Positions 52,138 to 61,055 are shown, counted from the stretch's first letter. The stretch is 64,000 nucleotides of DNA from Syntrophaceae bacterium (GCA_013388635.1 JACAEX010000084.1:1-64000), one strand, 5' to 3'. Numbers and translations: made by a program. Notes: generated from the letters alone by a model not told the origin.

Positions 52138-53112
52138 TTAAGGATTCTGAAGCATCTCCTGAAACTCCTTCCTCTCCGGCAGGACCGACAGGGACGAAAG
52201 GATCGACCGGTACTCCTCCATCTTCTCGAATTGAAATTCAACCCTCAACCCTTTCCCCTCGAAGAAAGGGACATGACGAATCGAAACCGCAGAGGGCAGA
52301 TCCAGGCGCTTTCTCCTGTTCTCAAAATTCTCTTCTATCTCCCGCATCCTTGGATAGCGAAGACTGAGAAGAAACTTCTTCACGCGCTCCGCCCTCTGAG
52401 ATGGGGTGAGCTCCTTCTCTGCGAGAAGGGTCTCCATTTCAGGCCGATGAAGAATATCCTTCACCTCGATCCGGTCTCTGAGCGAAATCTCCTCCAAAAG
52501 GGTGAGCATCTCTCTCAAACGGTTCTCGCCTAATTTAAGAGAAGCAAGAAGCGGAAGCAGGGCCTTTCGACCTTCGGAACCGAAACTGGACAGGATGCGT
52601 ATATTAAACCGGGAAACCTCCTCTTTCAGGACGTACCTTTTTACCTCATCCTCCATCTCTGCAAGGGATAAGTAGGTTCCCAATATCTTCCCGTGGGGTT
52701 CCAAAGAGAAGAGCGGCAGAAAGGTCCTGGTCACAACGACCGGATCGACTTGAAACTGCTGAACCAATTTCGCCAGAGCGATCGCCTTCTCCACCGTGTT
52801 AAAACCACGGCTGGTCAGATTCTCATGGAGCGAGATGGAAAACAGGTTGAGATCATCCCTCTCTTTCTCCTTCAGTATCCCTGCCTCGATCTCAGGCCTC
52901 CCCAGATCACGAAAAATCGAGACCCTTCTGAAACCGCAAACGATCTGATAGCCGTTTGGCCTCTCTCTCAGAAGAACAGGCTGGATCAATCCCACCTCTT
53001 CGATCGAAGATCGAAGCCTTTTGAGATCAGGCATAAAGTTGACGGAGAAGGTCTCATCCGAAAGATCAATCTGCTCAAGAGGTATCTTTTGAATAGGTCT
53101 CATCAGAACCAT
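52138..53112 (-). CDS. ParB/sulfiredoxin-like N-terminal domain protein
   Basis: A 324-residue protein. An N-terminal ParB-type domain (about 8-100) has IPLEQIDLSD, RLRSSIEEVGLIQPVLLRE and YQIVCGFRRVSIFRDLG. The box II arginines GERRxRA are modified to GFRRVSIF. A helical middle region resembles a ParB DNA-binding helix-turn-helix core. The C-terminal third has no known domain. It is far from any parA or origin, so a partition role is doubtful. Some ParB-fold proteins are CTPases, nucleases or kinases. It is paired with the SPL-like gene. Confidence 0.8.
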   Translation of the reverse strand: MVLMRPIQKIPLEQIDLSDETFSVNFMPDLKRLRSSIEEVGLIQPVLLRERPNGYQIVCGFRRVSIFRDLGRPEIEAGILKEKERDDLNLFSISLHENLTSRGFNTVEKAIALAKLVQQFQVDPVVVTRTFLPLFSLEPHGKILGTYLSLAEMEDEVKRYVLKEEVSRFNIRILSSFGSEGRKALLPLLASLKLGENRLREMLTLLEEISLRDRIEVKDILHRPEMETLLAEKELTPSQRAERVKKFLLSLRYPRMREIEENFENRRKRLDLPSAVSIRHVPFFEGKGLRVEFQFEKMEEYRSILSSLSVLPERKEFQEMLQNP

Positions 53113-53156
53113 CCCATTGTTTTACGCTCTGCGCATAGCGCTAAGCGCTTAGCGTC

Positions 53157-53990
53157 TCATATTTCTATTCCATGCCTCCTCATGATCTCTTGATAATATC
53201 TCCCCTCCATCTCTTTTCCCCTCTTGAGAAAACCCCTGGAGAGGATCTGACACTTCCTCTTCATCTCCTCGAGGACCATCCCCCTCTCCTCCTCCTTGAG
53301 GTGAGGCTCCGAAAGGAGCTTTTCCAGGGCGATCACCCGGTAGCGATCATTTCCCCAGGACCTGCCGGAGAGTTGGTCAGGGTGTCCTCCTCGCTTGACG
53401 ATCAATTTCCGGTTGATGAAGAAGATCGGAAATCGGCTGGAAACCCTCAGCCAGAAGTCATAATCCTCACAGACCGGAAGGGCCTCATCGAAGAGGCCGA
53501 CTTTGGAAAAGAGCGTCTTTCTCATCATCGCAGAGGAGGGGCTGATCGTACAGAGAGGCAGACATTTCTCAAATATCCATCCCGAATATTTGGCATGCTT
53601 GGTCCTCGGGTTGACCCGTCTTCCTTTTCGGATCCAGATCTCGTCGGTGTAGCAAAGGGGATACTGCGGGTTATTGTCCAGAAAGGTCACCTGAATGCTC
53701 AATTTCCCTTTCACCCAGAGATCGTCCGAATCGAGGAAGGCGACATACTTCCCCCTCGCATGAAGGATCCCTCTATTCCTCGCAGCGCTCACTCCCCTGT
53801 TCTCAGGAAGCTGGATGAGTTTCACCCTGCCTCCGTACCGTTTGATCTCCTCGGCCGTCCCATCGGTGGAGCCATCATCCACGACGATCAGCTCAAAATT
53901 CTCAAAATCCTGGCTCAAGACCGAACCCACAGCCTCTTTAAGCAGGGGAAGGCGATTATAGGTGGGGATGATCACAGAAACTTTTGGCAT
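53157..53990 (-). CDS. Family 2 glycosyltransferase
   Basis: A 277-residue GT-A fold transferase. VSVIIPTYNR opens the nucleotide-binding domain. IVVDDGSTDGT follows, and the metal motif is AFLDSDDLW (DxD-like). LPVCEDYDFWLRVS contains the ED acceptor region. A short helical C-terminal part completes it. It uses a nucleotide sugar to build a surface polysaccharide or glycoprotein; donor and acceptor are unknown. No polysaccharide cluster surrounds it here, apart from the CapD-type gene at the far end. Confidence 0.9.
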   Translation of the reverse strand: MPKVSVIIPTYNRLPLLKEAVGSVLSQDFENFELIVVDDGSTDGTAEEIKRYGGRVKLIQLPENRGVSAARNRGILHARGKYVAFLDSDDLWVKGKLSIQVTFLDNNPQYPLCYTDEIWIRKGRRVNPRTKHAKYSGWIFEKCLPLCTISPSSAMMRKTLFSKVGLFDEALPVCEDYDFWLRVSSRFPIFFINRKLIVKRGGHPDQLSGRSWGNDRYRVIALEKLLSEPHLKEEERGMVLEEMKRKCQILSRGFLKRGKEMEGRYYQEIMRRHGIEI

Positions 53991-53997
53991 AACCCAA

Positions 53998-54075
53998 ATT
54001 TCAAATTTAAGATTTCAGATCTCAAATTTTTTTCCAATCTTCAATTTGCAATCTGAAATTTGCGATCTGCAATTT
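53998..54075. repeat. AT-rich inverted repeat (TTTCAAATTT type)
   Basis: AAATTTCAAATTTAAGATTTC, CAGATCTCAAATTT and then AATTTGCAATCTGAAATTTGCGATC form a long imperfect palindrome, a variant of families A and B, between glycosyltransferase and Rho_N genes. Confidence 0.5.
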
Positions 54076-54080
54076 AAGAC

Positions 54081-54422
54081 TCAGGCAGCTCTTCTTGTCA
54101 TCTTCTTTAACCGGCTGATCCGTCTTCTCAGGATCTCGGCCATCCTCCAGTTTCTCTGCTGAACCAGCTCCTCCCTCTTCGCCCTCAGCTCTCTGACCTT
54201 CTGCTTTAACTGCGAAGCGGTCAGGACCACCTTCTCCTTCTTGGCCACAATGGGTTTCTCTCTCTTCGGCTCCGGCTCAGTGATGCCTTTGGCCGCCCGG
54301 ATGGCAGCAATCAGTTCCTCCTTCTTCATTGCATGGACACCATGGACTCCGGGCAATCCCAGGGCCATCTCTCTCAACTCTTTGGCTGTCATCTTCTCCA
54401 AGGGCTTCTCTTTCTTCTCCAT
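54081..54422 (-). CDS. Rho_N (SAP-like) domain protein
   Basis: A 113-residue basic protein. The N-terminal Rho_N/SAP-like fold (MTAKELREMALGLPGVHGVHAMKKEELIAAI, about 10-45) is as found at the start of Rho and in small nucleic-acid-binding proteins. A Lys/Pro/Glu-rich linker and a basic coiled-coil tail (about 70-113, with VRELRAKREELVQQRNWRMAEILRRRISR) follow. The ATG at 54422 was chosen because GGAGG is five bases upstream. Function unknown; nucleic-acid binding is likely. Confidence 0.75.
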   Translation of the reverse strand: MEKKEKPLEKMTAKELREMALGLPGVHGVHAMKKEELIAAIRAAKGITEPEPKREKPIVAKKEKVVLTASQLKQKVRELRAKREELVQQRNWRMAEILRRRISRLKKMTRRAA

Positions 54423-54451
54423 CTTCTCCTCCCTCATCATTAGTTCAAGGG

Positions 54452-54562
54452 CTAAGGTAAGGATGCCCGTCTCGTCATTCGGTTACGTTGCAAGGTTTAA
54501 TCGTCTGACGTAACCCTCTAACCCTAAACCAAACGGGCTTCGTAACCGTAACCCAAAGACCA
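54452..54562. repeat. Palindromic repeat family C (copy 3)
   Basis: The ends are GGCTAAGGTAAGGATGCCCG and ACGGGCTTCGTAACCGTAACCC; internal TTCGGTTACGTTGC and GACGTAACCCTC form a second inverted pair. It lies between GH57 and Rho_N genes. Confidence 0.75.
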
Positions 54563-54573
54563 TTTTTCAATCG

Positions 54574-56709
54574 TCATAATGGCAGGATTCCTAACTCGAT
54601 GCTGACTTGAAATCCTCCTCTAAATTCCAATTCCAGGGGCCAATAAAAGAGGAGGCACGACCCCTGGAAAATCCTCTCAAACCCGCTCTCTGAGAGCGAG
54701 ATGGTCTCTATGGGAAACCGCCATAGATGAGAACTTCTATCCACCTTTAAGACCACGGCCAGGCCATTCCACTCGTCGACCAGACGGACCTCTGAGACAT
54801 CTCTTAACTCCCCCCTGCTCGCCAGCCTTCGATCCTCAAGCCAGTGTCCGGGGATCTCGTAATAACGGTCTGGAGCGTCTCCTGACAGGAGATTGATATT
54901 AAACTCAATCCCGAAGTTCACCCTCTGCCTCCCCGCACCTTCGTAGGTAATTTGATAAGCGGCCTTGAGCAGACTCCGGCCAGGTGAAAGGGTGAACCGC
55001 TTTTCCAGCCTGATCGGAGATCCTTGACCGTCTTTTAGTAACTTTCCAGATCTTGAAAAAAGGACTTCCCGGCCTCTTCCTTTCCTGAGAAGCTCGACTT
55101 CATAGGGCTCCTCAACAAAATCTCCTTCCTCCTGATAGCGGCACCTCCGAAACGATTCGAAATCGGCTGGCTCAGGAAGGAGATGGTCGAGAAAAGAGGC
55201 CCTCCGGTAGGTATCAAAATGGAGGTGTTGATCCAGGTGGCTCTCCTTTGAATCGAAGATTTCATGGATCGTCTTCACCTCGGTTTTGGAAGCCTCCGTC
55301 CGATTTCCAGGATCCTCAAGCAGTTTTTGATGATAACCCTCTCTTCTTCGGGTAAGGGTCGATAGGATATTGAAGGCCTTTGGCCGATGGTCCATCTCCA
55401 GGAGATGACCTCCGCGGCGGCTAAACATCAGAACGGCCTCAGGGTTTTTGAGAATCACCTCCTCATCCCCATCCCCGTTCAGATCGAGCCTCTCCAGCTC
55501 GATCCACTCTCTTCCCTTATGTCTCGCTCGATCATAAATGGTCTCTGCCCTGATCAGATTCTCATAAAGGGCATGCCGAAGATGGGGGAGGTAGAGCCCT
55601 CCAAAGACACCATGCCAGTAGGCATCATTGCACTCGGCCCGGTAGAGGTACGTGAGAATATCCTTCGTCTTTGAGCGACGTCTCCTCTCCACTTTCCTGA
55701 CCTTCTCGCGCAGATGGAGCACCCTTTTATGAAGATCGTTCGATTCAGGGTACTTGGCAAAGAAGTTTCTCCAGAACCCACCTTTGATAAACCTTCTGAT
55801 CGGTTCCCCTTCAGGAGACGCCTTCAATCTTCCGATCACCTTTCCATATTCCACCATCGCCTCTGTGGGGAGGCTCCACTCGTCCATCTCCATATACGAG
55901 GAGCACGGAAGGTAGATCCGACCGAGAGGCCGATGATCGGTTATATAGGTCTCTAAGGACATGGGTTCGATCCAGTCCAGATGGTCTCCGATCGCCCGGA
56001 AGAGACGCTCCAGCCAGCCCTCCTCATAAACAGAGCGGTAAGTACCCGGCCAGATGCCAAATTTTTCCCCATCGTCAGCAAAGATGGCTGCCCGAGATGA
56101 ATCCCTGAGCCTGGAAAGGTATTCCAATGTCTCCTCCGGAGGATGGAACGGAATCATGTACCTCAGGGTCTCACTTCCAGGAAAGACCTTTAGCACATTC
56201 CCTTTATCTTCCGTCAAATAATATCCATATAAGTCCCTCTCCCTTAATCCAGCCTTCTTAAAATGGTAATCATCGATCGTGACATACTCCACACCCGCCT
56301 CGGCCAGATAAGTTGGAAGCTGAGGCTCCCAGACCCTCTCTGCCAGCCACATCCCCTTCGGCGTGACCCCCATCTCCCTTCTGATCACTTGCGTCAGGGC
56401 CCTGATCTGTCCGACCTTATCCTCGTCAGGGATCACCGGCAGGATCGGTTCGTAATAGCCGCCAGTCATCATCTCCAGCTGGCCTCCTCTGACCAGATCC
56501 CTTAGCGTTTCCAAAAATTCTGCGTGTTCTGCTTTGAAGAAATCCCAGAGAACCCCGGAATAGTGGATCGTGATCTTCATGAAGGGGTACTTCTTGAGCA
56601 GTTCGATAAAAGGAAGGTAGGCCTTCTCATAGGCCTTTTCCAGGACGTGAGGGAAATTTCCAACAGGCTGGTGATTATGGACACAGAAGAGAAAGGCGAC
56701 CTTTTCCAT
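54574..56709 (-). CDS. GH57 4-alpha-glucanotransferase / alpha-amylase
   Basis: A 711-residue GH57 enzyme acting on alpha-1,4-glucans. HNHQP (11-15) is motif 1. KGMWLAERVWEP places the nucleophile at Glu124, and FADDGEKFG puts the acid/base at Asp213. Those positions match Glu123 and Asp214 of the Thermococcus litoralis glucanotransferase. The C-terminal 350 residues are beta-rich domains of that enzyme type (DUF1925/DUF1926-like). ATG 56709 gives the family N-terminus (MEKVAFLFCVHNHQP). It is probably cytoplasmic, involved in glycogen or maltodextrin turnover. No glycogen genes are adjacent. Confidence 0.9.
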   Translation of the reverse strand: MEKVAFLFCVHNHQPVGNFPHVLEKAYEKAYLPFIELLKKYPFMKITIHYSGVLWDFFKAEHAEFLETLRDLVRGGQLEMMTGGYYEPILPVIPDEDKVGQIRALTQVIRREMGVTPKGMWLAERVWEPQLPTYLAEAGVEYVTIDDYHFKKAGLRERDLYGYYLTEDKGNVLKVFPGSETLRYMIPFHPPEETLEYLSRLRDSSRAAIFADDGEKFGIWPGTYRSVYEEGWLERLFRAIGDHLDWIEPMSLETYITDHRPLGRIYLPCSSYMEMDEWSLPTEAMVEYGKVIGRLKASPEGEPIRRFIKGGFWRNFFAKYPESNDLHKRVLHLREKVRKVERRRRSKTKDILTYLYRAECNDAYWHGVFGGLYLPHLRHALYENLIRAETIYDRARHKGREWIELERLDLNGDGDEEVILKNPEAVLMFSRRGGHLLEMDHRPKAFNILSTLTRRREGYHQKLLEDPGNRTEASKTEVKTIHEIFDSKESHLDQHLHFDTYRRASFLDHLLPEPADFESFRRCRYQEEGDFVEEPYEVELLRKGRGREVLFSRSGKLLKDGQGSPIRLEKRFTLSPGRSLLKAAYQITYEGAGRQRVNFGIEFNINLLSGDAPDRYYEIPGHWLEDRRLASRGELRDVSEVRLVDEWNGLAVVLKVDRSSHLWRFPIETISLSESGFERIFQGSCLLFYWPLELEFRGGFQVSIELGILPL

Positions 56710-56769
56710 CGCTTCCAATGTATACGATTTTTGAGGGCAATTCAACCCCATCAAATGAATTCATAATGA

Positions 56770-56804
56770 AAAAGGGGTTGGCCTTTCAAGCTAACCCCTT
56801 TTTA
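56770..56804 (-). terminator. Bidirectional terminator between tRNA-Asp and GH57
   Basis: AAAAAGGGGTT and AACCCCTTTTT form a stem of about 11 pairs with A- and T-runs at both edges. On the minus strand it would end the tRNA-Asp transcript. Confidence 0.8.
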
Positions 56805-56809
56805 TGCTT

Positions 56810-56886
56810 TGGCGGGAGCGACGAGGATCGAACTCGCGACCTCCGGCGTGACAGGCCGGCGTTCTAACCAGCTGAACTACGCCCCC
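56810..56886 (-). tRNA. tRNA-Asp (anticodon GTC)
   Basis: Cloverleaf on minus strand: acceptor GGGGGCG with 3' CGCTCCC, anticodon stem CCGGC/GCCGG around CTGTCAC giving GTC, T-arm GAGTTCGATCC. CCA is encoded (plus TGG 56810-56812). Confidence 0.95.
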
Positions 56887-56895
56887 GCCGTTATT

Positions 56896-57060
56896 TAAAA
56901 ACCCTAAATCCTAATTTCGAAATCTGAAATAAACCCTAAATCTGAATGAACAAATTTGCGAAAGGTTCTTCTTATCTCAGTTTTGAATTTTGGTAATTTG
57001 AAATCGTTTCGAATCCCGTCCCCTCTTACGGGGCGGGGATTTCGTGCTTCCAATCTCTGC
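56896..57060. repeat. AT-rich dispersed repeat, family A, with inner GC hairpin
   Basis: Arms are TAATTTCGAAATCTGAAATAA and TTTTGGTAATTTGAAATCG; CCCGTCCCCTCTTACGGGGCGGG is inserted near the right end before ATTTCGTGCTTCC. It lies between the tRNA-Asp and tRNA-Val genes. Confidence 0.65.
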
Positions 57061-57071
57061 TTCTTATTTTA

Positions 57072-57147
57072 TGGTAGGCGGAACAGGGATTGAACCTGTG
57101 ACCTCCGGCTTGTAAGGCCGACGCTCTCCCAACTGAGCTACCCGCCC
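57072..57147 (-). tRNA. tRNA-Val (anticodon TAC)
   Basis: Acceptor GGGCGGG, anticodon stem TCGGC/GCCGG with loop CTTACAA giving TAC, T-arm GGTTCAATCC, encoded CCA (plus TGG 57072-57074). It is the second valine tRNA of the window. Confidence 0.95.
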
Positions 57148-57162
57148 TGATTCGTAAAGCGT

Positions 57163-57192
57163 AATTTACTGTAACCGTACCTTCGATGTCAA
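57163..57192 (-). promoter_or_regulatory. Promoter for tRNA-Val(TAC)/tRNA-Asp
   Basis: The minus strand reads TTGACA (plus 57187-57192), 18 bases, TAAATT (plus 57163-57168), 16 bp before the tRNA 5' end. Confidence 0.55.
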
Positions 57193-57241
57193 GTTGAGCA
57201 TCGTTTCGAATTTCGGATTTCGTGCTTCGGATTTATGATCT

Positions 57242-58492
57242 TCAGGCTACCTCGACCTCTTTCTCATAGAGGAGGATCGGGCTTTCGTGATTGAGAACCA
57301 CCTCTTCGCTGATGATGCATTCACGGACGTTGGATTGCGAAGGGATCTCATACATCACATCGAGCATCGTGTTTTCCATGATCGCCCGTAGCCCCCGGGC
57401 TCCGGACTTTCTTTTGATGGCCTCTTTCGCAATCGCCATCAAGGCCCCCTCGGTAAACCGAAGCTTGACGTTCTCAAATTCGAAGAGCCTCTGATACTGC
57501 TTCACCAGGGCGTTCTTCGGCTTTTTCAAGATATCGATGAGGGCCTCGACACTGAGCTCGTCCAGAGTGGCGATGACCGGGAGCCTGCCGATAAACTCGG
57601 GAATCAATCCGAACTTCAAGAGATCCTCGGGCTGGACCTCTCTCAACAGCTCTCCCATATCCCGCTCCTCCCGGGTCTTGATCTCAGCCCCGAACCCCAT
57701 GGTCTTTCCACCGATGCGTTGCTCAATGATCTTCTCCAGCCCCACAAAAGCCCCTCCGCAGATGAAAAGGATATTGGTGGTGTCGATCTGAATGAACTCT
57801 TGCTGCGGATGCTTGCGACCCCCTTTGGGAGGGACGCTTGCAACCGTCCCCTCAATGATCTTGAGCAGGGCCTGTTGAACCCCTTCGCCCGAGACATCCC
57901 GCGTGATGGAGGGGCTGTCCGATTTCCTCGATATCTTATCGATCTCGTCGATGTAGACAATCCCTTTCTGGGTTCGCTCGATATCATAATCCGCAGCCTG
58001 CAGAAGGCTCAGGATGATATTCTCCACATCCTCTCCTACGTACCCCGCCTCTGTCAGACAGGTCGCATCCGCGATCGTAAAAGGGACATCGAGGATTCGG
58101 GCCAGGGTCTGGGCGAGGAGCGTCTTGCCTGACCCTGTGGGTCCGATCAGGATGATATTCGATTTCTGAAGCTCCACATCCCCTGACATGACCTTCGATT
58201 CGATCCGCTTATAATGATTATGGACTGCTACCGATAGGATCTTCTTCGCATATTCCTGGCCGATCACATACTCATCCAGCTTCGCCTTGATCTCCATGGG
58301 TTTGGGGACGGTAAGCCTCCCCGGGACAAAGCGTTCTTCGGCCTCCTCGGCGATGATCTCATTGCAGAGTTCAATGCATTCGTCGCAGATATAGACCGTC
58401 GGGCCTGCGATCAGTTTCCTCACCTCATCCTGACTCTTTCCGCAGAAAGAACAGTGGAGGACAGTCCCGTAATTTCCGCCGTTCGACTTCAT
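57242..58492 (-). CDS. clpX: ATP-dependent Clp protease ATP-binding subunit ClpX
   Basis: A 416-residue AAA+ unfoldase that feeds ssrA-tagged and other proteins to ClpP. The zinc-binding domain has Cys14, Cys17, Cys36 and Cys39. Walker A is GPTGSGKT (Lys123) and Walker B is IVYIDEID. The ClpP-docking IGF-type loop region reads as GFG (TMGFGAEI). ATG 58492 was preferred over 58498 because GGAG is six bases before it. It follows clpP in the classic tig-clpP-clpX order. Confidence 0.97.
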   Translation of the reverse strand: MKSNGGNYGTVLHCSFCGKSQDEVRKLIAGPTVYICDECIELCNEIIAEEAEERFVPGRLTVPKPMEIKAKLDEYVIGQEYAKKILSVAVHNHYKRIESKVMSGDVELQKSNIILIGPTGSGKTLLAQTLARILDVPFTIADATCLTEAGYVGEDVENIILSLLQAADYDIERTQKGIVYIDEIDKISRKSDSPSITRDVSGEGVQQALLKIIEGTVASVPPKGGRKHPQQEFIQIDTTNILFICGGAFVGLEKIIEQRIGGKTMGFGAEIKTREERDMGELLREVQPEDLLKFGLIPEFIGRLPVIATLDELSVEALIDILKKPKNALVKQYQRLFEFENVKLRFTEGALMAIAKEAIKRKSGARGLRAIMENTMLDVMYEIPSQSNVRECIISEEVVLNHESPILLYEKEVEVA

Positions 58493-58518
58493 CCTCATCT
58501 CCTTTCTTTCCCTCCCGA

Positions 58519-59118
58519 CTACCCTGGGGTTCGGACAGGGCGCTTGACCACTACCTCGTCGACGATGCCATATTCCTTGGCCTGATGGCCGGTCATATAG
58601 AAATCCCGATCGGTATCGGCCTGGATCCTCTCCAGCGTTTGATTCGTGTGCTTGACCAGGATCTGGTTCAGTTCTTCCCGAAGCCGGAGGATCTCCCTCG
58701 CCTGAATGTCAACGTCCGAGGCCTGCCCCTGAAAACCTCCCATCGGCTGGTGGATGAGGATCCTCGAATGGGGAAGGGCGTATCGCTTTCCCTTTTCACC
58801 TGCCGAAAGAAGGAGAGCAGCGATGCTGGCTGCCTGTCCCATGCAAATGGTGGAGACCTGGGGCCGAATATATTGCATGGTATCGTAAATCGCCAGGCCG
58901 GAGGTGACGATCCCTCCGGGCGAATTGATATAGAGATGGATATCCTTGTCCGGATCTTCCGATTCTAAGAAGAGCATCTGAGCGATCACCAGATTGGCCA
59001 CATCATCATCAATGGCCGTCCCCACGAAGATGATCCTCTCCTTCAGCAGGCGAGAGTAGATATCATAGGCCCGCTCGCCCCTTCCGTCCTTCTCAATCAC
59101 AATGGGTATTAACGGCAT
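58519..59118 (-). CDS. clpP: ATP-dependent Clp protease proteolytic subunit ClpP
   Basis: A 199-residue serine protease forming the tetradecameric chamber. The catalytic triad is Ser98 (GQAASIA), His123 (LIHQPMGG) and Asp172 (DRDFYM). The N-terminal [25 protein letters not shown] is standard, with no propeptide evident. Adjacent ATGs at 59121 and 59118 are possible; the latter is better spaced from GGGAG. It lies between tig and clpX. Confidence 0.97.
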   Translation of the reverse strand: MPLIPIVIEKDGRGERAYDIYSRLLKERIIFVGTAIDDDVANLVIAQMLFLESEDPDKDIHLYINSPGGIVTSGLAIYDTMQYIRPQVSTICMGQAASIAALLLSAGEKGKRYALPHSRILIHQPMGGFQGQASDVDIQAREILRLREELNQILVKHTNQTLERIQADTDRDFYMTGHQAKEYGIVDEVVVKRPVRTPG

Positions 59119-59146
59119 CATTTCTCCCTTCTACGGATAATTCCTT

Positions 59147-60433
59147 CTACTGGGGGGCAGAGATATTGGCCTTCTCAAGGAGGAGGTTCAGGGTCTTCTG
59201 GTTGACGAGCCCTGCCTTTAACTCCGGTATTAAACCATTCTTTTCATAATATCGCTTCACCGCATCCAATTTCTGATGGGTCCTTTCCGAAACCTCCTTG
59301 AGTCGGTTCTCCACCTCCTCGTCCGTGACCGTGATCCCCTCCTGGTCTGCGATCTTTTCAAGGATCAGGGATGTTCGAACCTGCTTCATGGCTATCTGAC
59401 GATGATCCTCCTGGAGCTTCTCCTCGGAAAGGCCCAGGCTATCGATCTCGATCCCCTGAGCAGCTAACCTCAGCTTCGTCTCCGAAACCAAGGCCTTGGT
59501 CTGTTCCTCCACCAGACTTTCAGGAACGTCGAACCTGTTCTTCTGAATCAGTTGTTCGATCAATCGGTCTTTCAACTGCTGTTCGAAAGCCGCCTTCTTC
59601 TCCCTCTCGATATCCTCTCTCAGTCTGGTCTTCAGGTCGTCAAGCGAGGAATAATCTCCTAAGTCCTTTGCAAATTCATCATCTAAGGGAGGAAGGATCT
59701 TCTCTTTGATCTCTTTTATTTTAACATGGAATGAGATCGTCTTCCCGGCCCATTTCTTATACCCGTAATCTTCAGGAAAGGAGACCTCTATCTCTTTCTC
59801 TTCCTCTGCTCTTAGCCCGATCAACTTCTCCTCAAAGGCTGGGATGAACCGTTGGCTCCCCACCTCCACCGTAAAATCGCTTGCCTTTCCTTCCTCAAGA
59901 GGCTTGCCGTCCATGGTCGCCTGATAATCCAGGATCACAAAATCTCCAGCCTGGATGGGTCTCCCCTCTGAGACCGTTTTTAAATTGGCGTGGAGGTTTT
60001 GAAGGCCCCTCAACCTCTCCTCCACCTCCTCGTCCTTCACATCCTCCTTCTTCCCCTCAATAGTCAATCCCAGATAGCCCTCCAATTTGATCTCGGGTTT
60101 AACCTCGATGGTAACGGAGTACTGAAACGGTCTCCCATTCACCAGTTCCCCGGGGTCGATCTCAGGGTGGGAGACAGGCTGGAGCTTTGCCTCGGAGATA
60201 GCTGTGGAGTAAGTGTCCTGGATCAGTTTTTTCATCACCTCGCTCTTCACATAATCCTTGAAATATCCCTCCAGGATATTCCTCGGGACCTTTCCCGGCC
60301 GGAATCCCTTGATCTTCGCCTTTTTGCCCAGCTCCTTGTAAAACGAATCGACCTCCTTGATCACCTGATCCTCGGGGATCTGTACGTTGACCTTCTTCTT
60401 AATGGAACTGATATCCTCAATGTTTACATTCAT
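59147..60433 (-). CDS. tig: Trigger factor
   Basis: A 428-residue ribosome-associated chaperone and prolyl isomerase. The N-terminal ribosome-binding domain contains GFRPGKVPRNILE, the conserved GFRxGKxP loop that contacts the ribosome. The FKBP-type domain is at about 150-245 (GDFVILDYQATMDGKPLEEG). The C-terminal helical chaperone arms complete it. ATG 60433 was used; a TTG precedes it. It is the head gene of the tig-clpP-clpX operon. Confidence 0.96.
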   Translation of the reverse strand: MNVNIEDISSIKKKVNVQIPEDQVIKEVDSFYKELGKKAKIKGFRPGKVPRNILEGYFKDYVKSEVMKKLIQDTYSTAISEAKLQPVSHPEIDPGELVNGRPFQYSVTIEVKPEIKLEGYLGLTIEGKKEDVKDEEVEERLRGLQNLHANLKTVSEGRPIQAGDFVILDYQATMDGKPLEEGKASDFTVEVGSQRFIPAFEEKLIGLRAEEEKEIEVSFPEDYGYKKWAGKTISFHVKIKEIKEKILPPLDDEFAKDLGDYSSLDDLKTRLREDIEREKKAAFEQQLKDRLIEQLIQKNRFDVPESLVEEQTKALVSETKLRLAAQGIEIDSLGLSEEKLQEDHRQIAMKQVRTSLILEKIADQEGITVTDEEVENRLKEVSERTHQKLDAVKRYYEKNGLIPELKAGLVNQKTLNLLLEKANISAPQ

Positions 60434-60454
60434 CAAATATCCCTTCTACCGATA

Positions 60455-60612
60455 ATGGAATCCAAAATTCGAATATCGAAACACGGAGCAAACACAAAAT
60501 CCAAATTCCCCAAAAGCAAGAACTTGAAATTCTATGCTTTCGTCACTCAAATCTCTAACTGCCAGAAATAAGTTTCGGATTTCGTGCTTCGAATTTCGTG
60601 TTTCTGCTTTAT
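60455..60612. repeat. AT-rich dispersed repeat, family A, upstream of tig
   Basis: AATCCAAAATTCGAATATCG, TTTCGGATTTCGTGCTTCG and ATTTCGTGTTTCTG form the arms. It separates the tRNA-Leu gene from tig and occupies the expected promoter region. Confidence 0.7.
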
Positions 60613-60616
60613 CACT

Positions 60617-60703
60617 TGGTGCCGAGGGCGGGACTCGAACCCGCACAGTCTCTCGACCACGAGATCCTAAGTCTCGCGCGTATTCCAATTTCGCCACCCC
60701 GGC
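60617..60703 (-). tRNA. tRNA-Leu (anticodon TAG)
   Basis: An 87-nt class II tRNA with long variable arm. Acceptor GCCGGGG/CCTCGGC, anticodon stem CGAGA/TCTCG with loop CTTAGGA giving TAG, T-arm GGGTTCGAGTCCC, encoded CCA (plus TGG 60617-60619). Confidence 0.95.
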
Positions 60704-60721
60704 CCCTAAACAGCAAAAATG

Positions 60722-60835
60722 GTCTCTGGGCTACGGTTGCGAAGCCCGTTTAGTTCAGGGTCCTTCGGTTACGTGAAATTCTTAAGATGAATAACATGAC
60801 CGGATGACGATACGGGCCTCTTTACCCTTACCTTT
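60722..60835. repeat. Palindromic repeat family C (copy 4)
   Basis: GGGCTACGGTTGCGAAGCCCG at the left and GACGATACGGGCCTCTTTACC at the right, with an internal TTCGGTTACGTG. It lies between tRNA-Leu and tRNA-Lys. Confidence 0.7.
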
Positions 60836-60860
60836 CGCACGACACCTTTTTGTAAACTAT

Positions 60861-60936
60861 TGGTGAGCCGTGCAGGAATCGAACCTGCAACCTACTGATT
60901 AAGAGTCAGTTGCTCTACCGATTGAGCTAACGGCTC
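60861..60936 (-). tRNA. tRNA-Lys (anticodon CTT)
   Basis: Acceptor GAGCCGT/ACGGCTC, anticodon stem ACTGA/TCAGT with loop CTCTTAA giving CTT, T-arm GGTTCGATTCC, encoded CCA. Confidence 0.95.
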
Positions 60937-60942
60937 ATGATC

Positions 60943-61055
60943 AAAGATTCATTGCAAAATGAACAATTAGCAATGATCAATTAGCAATTTAGATCCAAAG
61001 AAACCAACCCCAATACTGCTAAATTTGCATTGCTAATTTTGCAATTTGCATTGTT
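60943..61055. repeat. Family B repeat (GCAAATTGCAAAATTA type), copy 2
   Basis: CATTGCAAAATGAACAATTAGC and GCTAATTTTGCAATTTGCAATTG-like arms flank a unique centre. It matches the repeat at 38278. Confidence 0.65.

Noticed and set aside
52138-53112. Chromosome partition protein ParB and a nearby origin
   Set aside because: No parA, parS-like palindromes or dnaA-box cluster were seen, and the GERR box is altered.
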